Shown here: positions 37,018 to 46,471 of the stretch, piece after piece
How the letters are laid out: each line of letters starts with the position of its first letter
How positions within the stretch are numbered: the stretch's first letter is position 1
Assembly: GCF_016481275.1 (NCBI RefSeq)
Contig: NZ_JAEMNW010000002.1
Location: 1,054,001 to 1,118,000, forward strand
Source of the DNA: Antrihabitans auranticaus
GTDB lineage: Bacteria; Actinomycetota; Actinomycetes; Mycobacteriales; Mycobacteriaceae
Reading direction: 5' to 3'
DNA: 64,000 bases
Program-made: the position numbers and the translations under genes
The notes under the pieces: generated by a model
What the model saw: only the letters and a program-made list of their open reading frames with translations
What the model was told of the DNA's origin: nothing
Database searches by the model: none

Positions 37018-37376
37018 GCGTCGATACGTGGGTTCCGGTGGGCTCGGTCGCCGAACTGACGCCCGGTGAGGGTCGCACGTACGTGGTCGACGGGCGTCAG
37101 GTCGCGGTGTTCCTCCTGGGCGATGGAACGGTGCGGGCCACCGACGCGACGTGCCCGCACAAGGGCGGTCCGTTGGCCGATGGCCAGACCGACGGCAAGG
37201 TCGTCGTGTGTCCTCTGCACCTGTACGCGTTCTCGCTCACGGACGGCACCTGCGGCGACGGGATCGATTCGGTCAGGGTGTACGAGGCGCGCGCAGTGGA
37301 CGGCGTGATCTCCGTGGGGCCTGCGGCCCCGCGCGCGGTTGACGAGTCCCTGGCCTCTCCTACCGCGCACGGGTAG
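37014..37376 (+). CDS. nirD: Nitrite reductase small subunit, Rieske type
   Basis: 120-residue partner of NirB. It is a Rieske-type barrel with both ligand pairs intact: CPHKGG and CPLHLYAF (C-x-H and C-x-x-H). The start ATG 37014 overlaps the nirB TGA by 4 bases. The next gene (jetA) begins only 38 bases after the nirD stop with no hairpin between, so read-through into the Wadjet operon is plausible. Confidence 0.94.
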   Translation: MSVDTWVPVGSVAELTPGEGRTYVVDGRQVAVFLLGDGTVRATDATCPHKGGPLADGQTDGKVVVCPLHLYAFSLTDGTCGDGIDSVRVYEARAVDGVISVGPAAPRAVDESLASPTAHG

Positions 37377-37414
37377 CTTGCTGCGCCCCGCCGCGCGCCA
37401 ACTAGTCTCGTCGA

Positions 37415-38890
37415 GTGCCCGAACCCGCCGACCGACTCCTTCGCGACGAGCGGCTCCGGCTGTTCTCGTTTGCGACGGCGGAGAAGCGGGCCGACTATCT
37501 CGTGGTCCTCAGGGCCTTCGACAACGCTCGGACCAGGTACGTTGTCCTCCTCCATGCCGGTGATGTCGAAGAGTTGGTTGCGCGAGACGGTGGCGAACTG
37601 AGCGCCAGCGAAGCGACTCCCCTGCTCGAACAGCTGCACACCTGGGGCGTTCTCGAGCGGAGTTACGACGGCAGCCGCGCCGCGAACCTCGCCGAATATC
37701 GCAACCGGCATTACGTCTACCAGTTCGCCCAGGCCGGGTTCGAGGCCTACCGCGCGGTGGAGGCAGTCCTCGATACGCGCGTCGAAGATGCCGCCCTGTC
37801 GCGACTCGTGCTGCCCGAGCTGCTCGCCGACCTCGAGCAACTCGCTGCGGCCAACCGGGCAGCCGACGCCGACGCCGTCTACCGCAAACTCAGTCGGCTC
37901 GACTCGGCACTGTCGGACATGGCGACCCGCGCGGCCCATTTCTATCTGTCGCTCGGTGACCTCGTCCGCACTACCGAGGTGACGCCAAAATCGTTCTTGG
38001 CCCACAAGGACGCCTTGTTGTCGCACATGCGCGAGTTCAGCCTCGACCTCGCCCGGTATGCACCCAAGCTCGCCGCGGCGATCGGTGCCGTCGAGGCAAC
38101 GGGCCTGGCACGCATGCTGGATCGAGCGGCGGCCAGTGACGAGCGGGTACTGCTGTCGTTGGACGAACGTCGCGAAGACTGGGCCGCCCGTTGGCTCGGC
38201 CTCACGAAATGGTTCGTCACCGCGGAAAGCGAACTGAGCGAATCGGATCGGCTTCGCGAGGGCACGATGAGTGCGATCGCGGCCGTCTTGTCGTTGCTGC
38301 GCCGCGTGACCGAGAGTCGCAAGGGTGGTGTCAGCCGCGAATCGGCACTGCGGCACCTCGCGGGCTGGTTTGCTGCCGCACCGACGGACGACGCCGCCCA
38401 TGCACTGTTCGGCGCCGTATTCGGGCTGACGAAGCCGCGCCACCTTGCCCTCGAACACCCCGATGCAGAGTTGGTTCCTTGCACGCGATCGTGGTGGGAG
38501 GCGCCACCTGTCGAGATCTCGCGCACACTCGCAGAGACCGGTCGCGCCCCAAGCCCGGGCGCACCTGGCCGCATCCAGCGCAATGACGCCAGTATTCGGC
38601 GCCTTCGCGACGCCCAACTGCAAGCGCAACGGTCGCGGGCGGAAGCGGCGGCGTCACTGCGGGCGGGCGGTGTCTACGACCGAATTCTCGACGAGGAGGA
38701 GACGGAAGTGTTGCTCGGCCTGCTCAACGCAGCCCTCGGTGCGCGTGTTCCGGTGAGTGGTCGCACGCAAGGCTCGACCGGTTCCGGAAGCGGCGTAAAG
38801 CTCACTGTCACACCGCATCCCCGATCGACGATCGTGCAGACCGCTCGCGGAGTCCTGCATCTGGATGGCCTCGAGGTCAGCGTCTCGTGA
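37415..38890 (+). CDS. jetA: Wadjet type II component JetA (DUF2397/TIGR02677)
   Basis: 491-residue kleisin-like subunit of a Wadjet plasmid-defence SMC complex. Family features: N-terminal winged-helix start RLRLFSFATAEKRADYLVVLRAFDNAR, then LLEQLHTWGVLERSYD and EYRNRHYVYQFAQAGFEAYRAVEAVL. A long helical middle contains HFYLSLGDLVRTTEVTPKSFLAHKDALLSHM. The C-terminal LHLDGLEVSVS follows a variable basic segment. The start is GTG 37415. It overlaps jetB by 4 bases (GTGA). Assignment rests on recognition of the family pattern plus the neighbouring jetB/jetC. Confidence 0.85.
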   Translation: MPEPADRLLRDERLRLFSFATAEKRADYLVVLRAFDNARTRYVVLLHAGDVEELVARDGGELSASEATPLLEQLHTWGVLERSYDGSRAANLAEYRNRHYVYQFAQAGFEAYRAVEAVLDTRVEDAALSRLVLPELLADLEQLAAANRAADADAVYRKLSRLDSALSDMATRAAHFYLSLGDLVRTTEVTPKSFLAHKDALLSHMREFSLDLARYAPKLAAAIGAVEATGLARMLDRAAASDERVLLSLDERREDWAARWLGLTKWFVTAESELSESDRLREGTMSAIAAVLSLLRRVTESRKGGVSRESALRHLAGWFAAAPTDDAAHALFGAVFGLTKPRHLALEHPDAELVPCTRSWWEAPPVEISRTLAETGRAPSPGAPGRIQRNDASIRRLRDAQLQAQRSRAEAAASLRAGGVYDRILDEEETEVLLGLLNAALGARVPVSGRTQGSTGSGSGVKLTVTPHPRSTIVQTARGVLHLDGLEVSVS

Positions 38891-40206
38891 CGGTCATACC
38901 GCCTCTTGCGCTCGGCGATTATCAACGTGCGGCGCGGATCATTCTGGCTAATCACCTTGTGACGCCGCAGTATCCGGACCGCATTGCCTTGCCGCTGTTG
39001 CGCCGCTGGGCGACCGAGTTGCGCGCCGACATGCTCGACCTCTTCGGCTATCGGCTCGAAGTCACCGAGTCCACGGCACGACTGTTCCCAGTCGCGGACC
39101 GCCTCGATCCGACCCAACCGGCCCGCACAGCGACGGACCGCATCTTCGACCGGCGTCGATATGCCTATCTCACTCTGGCATTGGCAGCACTCGGTCGTGC
39201 CGGCGATCAAATTACGTTGTCCGAGTTGGCCGCCCATGTCGCCGCCGAAACGGCACGGGTTCGGGGACTCGAACTTGCCACCGAGCGGTCCGCCGACCGT
39301 GACGCTTTCGTCGACGCGGTTGGCTGGCTCGCGACTCGCGGGGCGATCGCATTGGCAGACGGCGACGCCGGCGGTTGGGCATCCGACCCCGAATCCGGCG
39401 AGGCTTTATACGACATCGACCGAACGGTCGTGTTGGCCCTGTTCCGTCCGCCGCGCGCACTGCAGCATCTGCACAGTGTCGCAGGCCTTCTCGGCAACGA
39501 GGACGGTGCGACGCACGACGGACACGAACCTGCTCGTCGCGTACGCCGGGCGTTGGTGGAAAGGCCTGTCGTCTACGTCGACGACCTCCAACCGGAAGAG
39601 CGCGCACTGTTGACGACGGGGCGCGTGCTCCGTGACGTCGAGCGCCTCACCGGGCTACACGCCGAGCGCCGCGCCGAGGGTGTCGCCCTGATCGATACGT
39701 CGGGCCGGTTCTCCGACACCCGGTTTCCGAGCACCGGCACTCTTGCCCAGGTCGCGTTGCTGCTCGCCGGGGAAATCGCCGAGCGCGTGCTCGATCCGGA
39801 CGTCGAATCGGCGCTGCTCGAGCATGCCGCCGACGACGGCATCCGCGACCAACTCGATTCGGCCATCCCCGATTCGACGGTGTTCGAGGCGCTCGCGGAA
39901 GTGGCCGAACCCGAGGCCACGGCGATCACGCCGGGCGCGTTTCCCTTCGTCGAGGACTCCTGGCTGGCCGAGACGGTGCACGAACTCGTCGCGCTGTACG
40001 GCAAAACCTTTGCCGCGCAATGGCAGGCCGATCCGGACGGGCTGCGTGCCGGGGCCGTTGCGCTACTCGTCCGACTGCGACTTGCCGCGCAGGTCGACGG
40101 CGGCATCCTCGCGCTGCCCGCGATTGCGCGGTACCGCGGTGTCGTCGTCGATGTCCGCTCGCGACCGCCGGAATCCGTACTCTTTGCCGAAAGCGAGGCG
40201 ATATGA
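38887..40206 (+). CDS. jetB: Wadjet type II component JetB (DUF2398/TIGR02678)
   Basis: 439-residue KITE-like subunit. It begins (GTG 38887) with LALGDYQRAARIILANHLVTPQYPDRIALPLLRRWATELRADMLDLFGYRLEV, characteristic of the DUF2398 family. RRRYAYLTLALAALGR follows, then the helical wing region and C-terminal LALPAIARYRGVVVDVR. It overlaps both neighbours by 4 bases (GTGA with jetA, ATGA with jetC), so the three proteins should be made in fixed proportion. Confidence 0.85.
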   Translation: MTVIPPLALGDYQRAARIILANHLVTPQYPDRIALPLLRRWATELRADMLDLFGYRLEVTESTARLFPVADRLDPTQPARTATDRIFDRRRYAYLTLALAALGRAGDQITLSELAAHVAAETARVRGLELATERSADRDAFVDAVGWLATRGAIALADGDAGGWASDPESGEALYDIDRTVVLALFRPPRALQHLHSVAGLLGNEDGATHDGHEPARRVRRALVERPVVYVDDLQPEERALLTTGRVLRDVERLTGLHAERRAEGVALIDTSGRFSDTRFPSTGTLAQVALLLAGEIAERVLDPDVESALLEHAADDGIRDQLDSAIPDSTVFEALAEVAEPEATAITPGAFPFVEDSWLAETVHELVALYGKTFAAQWQADPDGLRAGAVALLVRLRLAAQVDGGILALPAIARYRGVVVDVRSRPPESVLFAESEAI

Positions 40207-43200
40207 CTCGAAGCGCCAGGTTCCGGCCGACCCGCGCCGGGATCGTCAATCTCTGGGACTACCGCGATCAGGAGTTCTCCTTCGCCGACGGACGACTCGT
40301 GCTGCGCGGCCCCAACGGCTCGGGCAAGACGAAGGCGCTCGAAGTCTTGTTTCCGTTCGTGCTCGACGGCCGCATCGAGCCGCGACGGCTGAATCCCTTT
40401 GCGGGCGAAGAGCGCACGATGAAGTCGAACCTCCTGTACCGAAAGCAGGAATCGGCGCACTCGTATGTATGGATGGAGTTCTCTCGGGGCGACCGCGACG
40501 ACCCGGAGGCCGTCACTGTCGGAATCGGCATGCGGGCGATCCGGTCGAGCGACAAGGTCACCCGGTGGTACTTCGTCGCGGACGGTCGTGTCGGCGTGGA
40601 CTTTTCGCTGCTCGGGCCCGACGACCGGCCACTGACCCGCAGGCAGCTTTCCGACGAGTTGGGCTCCGACGCGATCGTCGATCGTCCCGTGGATTACCGA
40701 GCAGCGATCGACGCCCGATTGTTCGGACTCGGCACCCAGCGCTACGACCAGCTGATCAACCTGATTCTCACCTTGCGTCGCCCGCAGCTCGCCAAGAACT
40801 TGGACCCGAAAGGGTTGTCGCAGGCGCTCACCGACGGGTTGCGCCCGCTCGACGAGCAGCTGGTTCTGGATGCAGCGCGGTCGTTCAGCGACATGGAAGA
40901 GGTCGCCCGCACGCTCGAAGGGCTCGTCGCAGCCGACAACGCCGCGAAGCGGTTCGTCGAGATCTATGCGAAATATCTTGGTGTGCAAGCAAAGACGGAC
41001 ATCGACCAGGTGGCCCGGCGACTGACGTCCGTCGAGCACGCAACCACTGCGGTGTTCGCGGCCAAAGCGCTGCGGCAGCGCAGAGAAGGCGAGCGGGTTG
41101 CTGCCGACGAGCGCCTGGACGCGGCTGATCGGGCTCTCGACCACGCCACCGGCGACCGCGACACGCTGCTTCGATCCAGCGCGTACGAAGGCAAGCAGCA
41201 GCTCGACGACCTCGCCGAAGCCGTTCGCAAACTGGAACTTTCGGTCACCCAGCAGGCAGACAAGGCGCGTAAGGCACAAGAATCGCTGGCACAGCGGACC
41301 ATCGACGTGGACCGAACGCGGACCGGTATCCGCGAGGCCGCGGCGGCCCTCGCGAGAAGCGACCAAGAACTCGAGAAGGCGGCAGCCGAAGCGGGAATCA
41401 GCTGGACCGCACCGCCGTCGCACGCACGCGCCGACCAGATCATGGCCGCCGTTCGCGCCCATGCCGAACAACGCGACGGTGACATTCGCGCCGTCCGAAA
41501 GGCTCTCGCCGTCGTGGATTCGGTAACAGCTGAGCGCGTCCGGACGGAGCGTTCAGCCGTGCGCGCGCACGAGCACGCCGACCAGGCCATTGCCGATGTC
41601 GCCGCGGCGGAGTCCGCGGTGGCGGTCGCCCGCGGCGAATGCGCCGCCGCGCTGCGGGATTGGTGGCTCACGCATTCCGAACACTACGGCGACGCAGCCG
41701 AGGAAGTCTTCGCTGCGCTCGACTCCGCTCTGTCTCGGGTCGGTGATGACGATGCACCGTCGCTTGCGGAAGTGCTTGCCGAACTGGCCGAGCCGATCGC
41801 GCAAGCAACGCAGATCGCACGGAGCGAAGCACGCCGGAATGCCGAGTTGGGCGCCGCCGAACTGTCCGCCGTGACTACGCAACGCGACCGCGTGGCCGCT
41901 GAAACAGACGACGCGCCTGCAGCTTTCGCAGCGCGCGTCGGTTCGCGCGACGACCTGCCCGGTGCACCGCTTTGGCAGCTGGTTCGGTTCGCCGACCACG
42001 TCGACTCTGCTGGCGCAGCAGGCATCGAGGCAGCCCTGCACGCGGCGAACATCTTGGATGGCTGGGTGTCGGCCGACCCGCCGATCTCGTTCGAATCCGA
42101 ACAGTTCCTCGTTGCCCTGCCCGAGCCGGACAGGCCGATCGGACCGACATTGGCCGACGTTCTCGTCGTGGACGACGGCGCTTCCGTTCCGGCGGATCTC
42201 ATAGTCGGGGTGCTGAAGTCGATTGCTCTCGACGGCAACGGGGTCAGCGTGCTTGCGGACGGCAGTTTCCGCCAGGGCGTCCAGATCGGTCGGCATACGA
42301 AGCCCGAGGCAGAGTTCATCGGCGCAGCAGCGCGCGCCCGTCGTCGCGTCCACCGGATCGGCGAGCTCGATGCGGCCAGCGCGACACTGTCTGCGGCGAT
42401 CGACGCCGCCCGGGTGGACGAATCAACGTCAGCAGCGACTCTCACGCAAATATCTTCGGCTGCGAAGGCCTTGCCTCGGACAAACGGCATTCAGGTCGCG
42501 CTACGGAAAGTAACCGAAGCTGCCGGCGCACTTCGTTCGCGCACCGAGGCGGCGACCGTCGCCGATCGCGAACTGGACCACGCCGTCGCCGAATTGTCAG
42601 CTGCGCAGAAGCGGCTGCGCGCTGCTGCGGTGGAGCATCGTGCACCGACCACGGCACGCGAGCTGGACGCACTAGCAGCCGCCATCCGGCACTTCGAGAA
42701 CACGGGCTCCGCGCTGTTGCGGCGGCGCGGCGAGTACGACCGGGAAGCCGAGCGCGAGCTCGAAGCGCAGCATCGCCTGGATGAGGCACGCGGCCTCGCC
42801 GAAGAACTTGCCGAAGAACAGGCCATCGCGCAGGAAAGTTTCGAGCAGCAGCGCCACAAACTGGACACTCTGAGCGAATCGCTGGGTGCGAGTAGCGATC
42901 AGATCGACGCCGAACTCGATCGCGCCCGAAACCGGATCGAGGCGTGCAAGGCGGAACAGCGGGCGGCGCGAAAGGCCGATCGCGAGGCGGGCGAAGCGGT
43001 CGGGCAGGCCGAAGGTGCGTATCACACTGCCGTCGAAGGTATTCGGAATGCGTTGACCGAGGCGCTCGCCGACGCGCGCCGCCTCGAGCCGTACGCACAG
43101 CGCGACATCCTTGCCCTGCTCGCTGTTTCGGCCGAATGCGCGTGGCCGTCGAGCGACGCGGCGTGGTCGACGGTGGATCAACTGCTGTACCGAATCGAAG

Positions 43201-44348
43201 CGGCAACCGGCCCAGACGATTTCGTGAGTGTTCTGCCGCCAGAGGTGCACGAACTGTTCACCGGCCTCGCAACCGCGACCGACGCTGTGCGCGTCACCGA
43301 CGCAGCCCGGAAACCGACACGCACCGCGGTCACCTCCGCTTTGCAGGAGTTCGACGCACAACTTGCGGCATCGGGCCAACATTTCCGGCTGAACTGGGAT
43401 GCCGCCGACGGTCTTACGGTCGTTCGCGTCCAGGACGAACAAGGCATGTCGTCGATGGCCGATTTCGCAGCACGCATCGATCGCGCGCGGCGGGAACAGG
43501 AGTTGCTGCTCACCGATGCCGAACGGCGCATTCTCGAGGACGCGCTGTTGACCGGACTGGCGCAGCAGATCCACGAACGAACCGTCGACGCACGGGATCT
43601 CATCGCACGCATGGGGTCGGAGATGAAGCAGCGCCGGATGTCGTCGGGCAACACGATCGGCGTGCACTGGGTTCTCGCCGACTCCCTCGACGAGGATGCG
43701 CGCGCCGTGTGCAAGTTGCTCGACCGGGACGCGTCGGTCCTCAACGCCGACGAACTCTCGCGGATCCGTGCGCATTTCGCGTCCGAGATCCGCTCCGCCC
43801 GCGCGGCGCATCCGGAGCGCTCATATCCCGAAATCCTTTCGGCAACACTCGATTATCGGCAATGGCGGGTATTCTCGTTCACGCTCATCTCCGGCAGTGG
43901 CACCGAAGACCGCCTCACGGTCGCGCGGCACAGCGCGCTGTCCGGCGGCGAGCAGTCGGTCTCGCTGCATCTGCCACTTTTCGCCGCTGCCCACGTCATG
44001 CTGTCCTCCGCGGATCCGCATTCACCACGGTTGCTTGCCCTGGACGAGGCGTTTGCCGGCGTCGATGACAACGGTCGGAGCGAATTGCTCGGGCTCAGTG
44101 TGCAATTCGATCTCGACCTGTTCATGACCGGCTACGACCTGTGGATCACCTACGCGCACGTACCGGGCTGCGCGCACTACGACCTGGCGCACTCGACGGC
44201 CGAAAACACGGTCAGCGCAGCGCTATTGGTCTGGGACAGCGGAGAACTCCTGGCCGAGCACGACGGTTCCGACCTTGCCGCCGCGCTGGGTTCGCCTCTG
44301 CGCCGCCGCGTGCCGACTCCGGTCGAAGGCGGGTTGGAGTTCGACTGA
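40203..44348 (+). CDS. jetC: Wadjet type II SMC-like ATPase JetC (TIGR02680)
   Basis: 1381-residue SMC/Rad50-type ATPase from ATG 40203; the frame is open upstream to 40020 inside jetB. Walker A is GPNGSGKT (36-43) after RPTRAGIVNLWDYRDQEFSFADGRL. The ABC signature LSGGEQ is at 1246-1251 and the Walker B end ALDEAF has Asp1281-Glu1282. Between them lie two long Ala/Glu/Arg-rich coiled-coil arms with a less helical hinge near the middle (about 600-760). Both ATPase halves are intact, so it looks functional. The gene ends 25 bases before the convergent mshC stop; no jetD (DUF2399 nuclease) follows. Confidence 0.92.
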   Translation: MTRSARFRPTRAGIVNLWDYRDQEFSFADGRLVLRGPNGSGKTKALEVLFPFVLDGRIEPRRLNPFAGEERTMKSNLLYRKQESAHSYVWMEFSRGDRDDPEAVTVGIGMRAIRSSDKVTRWYFVADGRVGVDFSLLGPDDRPLTRRQLSDELGSDAIVDRPVDYRAAIDARLFGLGTQRYDQLINLILTLRRPQLAKNLDPKGLSQALTDGLRPLDEQLVLDAARSFSDMEEVARTLEGLVAADNAAKRFVEIYAKYLGVQAKTDIDQVARRLTSVEHATTAVFAAKALRQRREGERVAADERLDAADRALDHATGDRDTLLRSSAYEGKQQLDDLAEAVRKLELSVTQQADKARKAQESLAQRTIDVDRTRTGIREAAAALARSDQELEKAAAEAGISWTAPPSHARADQIMAAVRAHAEQRDGDIRAVRKALAVVDSVTAERVRTERSAVRAHEHADQAIADVAAAESAVAVARGECAAALRDWWLTHSEHYGDAAEEVFAALDSALSRVGDDDAPSLAEVLAELAEPIAQATQIARSEARRNAELGAAELSAVTTQRDRVAAETDDAPAAFAARVGSRDDLPGAPLWQLVRFADHVDSAGAAGIEAALHAANILDGWVSADPPISFESEQFLVALPEPDRPIGPTLADVLVVDDGASVPADLIVGVLKSIALDGNGVSVLADGSFRQGVQIGRHTKPEAEFIGAAARARRRVHRIGELDAASATLSAAIDAARVDESTSAATLTQISSAAKALPRTNGIQVALRKVTEAAGALRSRTEAATVADRELDHAVAELSAAQKRLRAAAVEHRAPTTARELDALAAAIRHFENTGSALLRRRGEYDREAERELEAQHRLDEARGLAEELAEEQAIAQESFEQQRHKLDTLSESLGASSDQIDAELDRARNRIEACKAEQRAARKADREAGEAVGQAEGAYHTAVEGIRNALTEALADARRLEPYAQRDILALLAVSAECAWPSSDAAWSTVDQLLYRIEAATGPDDFVSVLPPEVHELFTGLATATDAVRVTDAARKPTRTAVTSALQEFDAQLAASGQHFRLNWDAADGLTVVRVQDEQGMSSMADFAARIDRARREQELLLTDAERRILEDALLTGLAQQIHERTVDARDLIARMGSEMKQRRMSSGNTIGVHWVLADSLDEDARAVCKLLDRDASVLNADELSRIRAHFASEIRSARAAHPERSYPEILSATLDYRQWRVFSFTLISGSGTEDRLTVARHSALSGGEQSVSLHLPLFAAAHVMLSSADPHSPRLLALDEAFAGVDDNGRSELLGLSVQFDLDLFMTGYDLWITYAHVPGCAHYDLAHSTAENTVSAALLVWDSGELLAEHDGSDLAAALGSPLRRRVPTPVEGGLEFD

Positions 44349-44373
44349 CCTGACCTCCGGTCGCTCGGTCGAT

Positions 44374-45615
44374 TCAGCGAACAGGTACGCCCAGCAACGC
44401 GTCGACTGCGTCGGCAATCTGGCCGGGCGCGGCCGTGTCCGAACCACCGTAGTTCAATGCCTGCGTGGCCCAGCCATCCACCGCATCAAGAGCTTTGGGT
44501 GTGTCCAGATCGTCGGCGAGATGCTGGCGAAGGCGAGCGATCACGTCGTCGGCGACCGGTCCGGAAGGCAGTGCAGCGGCGTCGCGCCACAACGCCAACC
44601 GTTCCTGGGCGGTTTGCAGCACCTCGGCGGTCCAGGCGCGGTCCTGCCGATAGTGCTCGGCCAGCAGGCCGAGGCGAATGCCGCGTGGGTCTACCTGCTG
44701 GCACCGCAACTTCGAAACGAACACGAGGTTGCCCTTGCTCTTGGACATCTTCTCGCCGTTGAGGCCGATCATGCCGGTGTGCACGTAGTGCCGCGCGAAA
44801 CGACGACCAGGAGAGATGCATTCGGCGTGTGCGGCCGAGTACTCGTGATGCGGGAAGATGAGATCGCTGCCGCCGCCCTGGACGTCGAAACCGGACCCGA
44901 TCCGGTTCAAAGCAATTGCCGCACACTCGATATGCCAACCCGGACGGCCCGCACCGAATGGCGATGGCCACGAGGGTTCGCCGGGTCGTTGCGCTTTCCA
45001 GACCAATGCGTCGAGTGGATCACGCTTGCCCGCGCGCGTCGGATCGCCACCGCGTTCGGCGAACAGACGGTCCATGGTCTCGCGGTCGTAGCCGGACTCG
45101 TAGCCGAACTGCTCGGTCGCGTCGGCGCGGAAGTAGACATCGGGGAACTCGGCATCGTCGACCACGTAGACACTGCCGCTGGCCTGAAGTTTTTCGATGA
45201 ACTCGACGACTTCGTTGATCGATTCGACCGCACCGATGTAGTCGCGCGGCGGCAGAACCCGCAACGCCTCCATGTCCTCACGGAACAGCGCCGTCTCGCG
45301 CATGCCGAGAACCATCCAGTCCTCGCCGTCACGGTCGGCACGCTCGAAGAGTGGGTCGTCGACGTCGGTCACGTTCTGTACGTAGTGCACGTCATGACCG
45401 GCGTCGCGCCAGATCCGGTTCACCAGATCGAAGGTCAGATAAGTCGCGGCATGGCCGAGATGCGTCGCGTCGTAGGGCGTGATCCCGCAGACGTACATGG
45501 TGGCTGTCTTGCCTGGCGTGACGGGTCGAACCTGCCGATCTGCGGTGTCGTACAACCGCAACGGCGGACCGACGCCGGGAACAGACGGGACGGCGACGTC
45601 GGACCAAGACTGCAT
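44374..45615 (-). CDS. mshC: Cysteine--GlcN-inositol ligase MshC (mycothiol synthesis)
   Basis: Joins L-cysteine to GlcN-Ins, the third step of mycothiol synthesis. It is a class I cysteinyl-tRNA synthetase homologue lacking the tRNA-binding domain, at 413 residues. Zn-ligand Cys43 lies in [16 protein letters not shown] (HIGH-like motif). The adenylate site has [12 protein letters not shown] and [11 protein letters not shown], and the KMSKS loop is [15 protein letters not shown]-like [11 protein letters not shown] is present. It is last in a minus-strand run from uppP. The cysQ gene that I recall next to mshC in M. tuberculosis is not here. Confidence 0.95.
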   Translation of the reverse strand: MQSWSDVAVPSVPGVGPPLRLYDTADRQVRPVTPGKTATMYVCGITPYDATHLGHAATYLTFDLVNRIWRDAGHDVHYVQNVTDVDDPLFERADRDGEDWMVLGMRETALFREDMEALRVLPPRDYIGAVESINEVVEFIEKLQASGSVYVVDDAEFPDVYFRADATEQFGYESGYDRETMDRLFAERGGDPTRAGKRDPLDALVWKAQRPGEPSWPSPFGAGRPGWHIECAAIALNRIGSGFDVQGGGSDLIFPHHEYSAAHAECISPGRRFARHYVHTGMIGLNGEKMSKSKGNLVFVSKLRCQQVDPRGIRLGLLAEHYRQDRAWTAEVLQTAQERLALWRDAAALPSGPVADDVIARLRQHLADDLDTPKALDAVDGWATQALNYGGSDTAAPGQIADAVDALLGVPVR

Positions 45616-45668
45616 GACACGAGCCTAGCGAACCGGCTGACCAGACCAGATCGAGGCAGTGTCTCGCC

Positions 45669-46466
45669 TCAGAAAGCCGGCCACGGAATCGGACGCGACG
45701 TGCGTGGTTGCGGCATGACGGGATGCTCGAGAAGTTCCCCGGCCCGCTTGCCGATCGCCGTGATCTCCCAGTCGGTGATATGCGCGGAAAGCTCGTCGGC
45801 GACGCGACCGTCGAGCCGCTGCGTGAAGTTGGCGATGTCCGCCATCAACCCGTCGGGGATCGGCTCGCCAGCCCACCCCCAGAGAACAGTGCGCAGTTTG
45901 AGGTCTTTGTGCAGGCAAATGCCGTGGTCCACGCCGTAGACCTGACCGTCGAGGCCCTCGAGCGCGTGCCCGCCTTTGCGGTCGGCGTTGTTCAGGATGA
46001 CGTCGAGCACCGCCATTCGCTGCAGTCGCGGGTCGTCGGCGTGGACGAGGGCGACCTCGTCGCCGAGCTGGTCGTGCGCGCGCAATATTTCGCGGAAACC
46101 TTCAGGGATCGCGGCGGGCGGGCAGAGGTCGACGAGGTCCATGCGGTCGCCGTCGTCGGTGTGATTGTCGACGGTGTCGACCCAGCGCTGGACCATTCCT
46201 GGCCCGAACGGTCCGTCGCGCAGAATCGTTTCCGGAATCACGTCCCAACCCAGAGCGTCCGAAATCAGATACGACGCGACCTCACGACCGGCCAGTGTGC
46301 CGTCGGGAAAGTCCCAGAGCGGGCGTTCCCCGCGGACGGGCTTGTAGACGCAGCGCACGACCTCGGAACCGGACTTGGCCTCACACACAACGGTGACGTT
46401 GCTGGCCTCCACGACGCGACCGATGACGGACAGCTCGCCCGCGCAGAGAACTTCGCTGTCCGTCAA
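45669..46466 (-). CDS. SCO1664-family protein (PI3/4-kinase-like fold)
   Basis: Conserved actinobacterial protein (TIGR03843 type), distantly like phosphatidylinositol 3/4-kinases. It shows VYKPVRGERPLWDFPDGTLAGREVASYLISDALGW, RMAVLDVILNNADRKGGHAL (the D-x-x-x-x-N-x-D catalytic-like motif) and VYGVDHGICLHKD. The most likely start is TTG 46466 (LTDSEVLCAGEL), just after the stop of the DUF3090 gene; a CTG at 46475 would overlap it. About 265 residues. Substrate unknown. Always found beside the DUF3090 gene, as here. Confidence 0.83.
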   Translation of the reverse strand: MTDSEVLCAGELSVIGRVVEASNVTVVCEAKSGSEVVRCVYKPVRGERPLWDFPDGTLAGREVASYLISDALGWDVIPETILRDGPFGPGMVQRWVDTVDNHTDDGDRMDLVDLCPPAAIPEGFREILRAHDQLGDEVALVHADDPRLQRMAVLDVILNNADRKGGHALEGLDGQVYGVDHGICLHKDLKLRTVLWGWAGEPIPDGLMADIANFTQRLDGRVADELSAHITDWEITAIGKRAGELLEHPVMPQPRTSRPIPWPAF

Positions 46467-46471
46467 TGTGG

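Noticed and set aside
40020-40202. Longer JetC start
   Set aside because: The added 61 residues are Arg/Ala-rich and lie inside jetB in another frame; ATG 40203 overlaps the jetB stop as ATGA and gives the family N-terminus.
39573-41471. Open frame of 632 codons on minus, opposite jetB/jetC
   Set aside because: Arg/Gly/Val-rich shadow of the high-G+C coding strand; no family pattern, no ribosome site, and the plus strand carries recognised jetB and jetC.
44349-44373. jetD downstream of jetC
   Set aside because: Only 25 non-coding bases before the mshC stop; no DUF2399-like frame on either strand.
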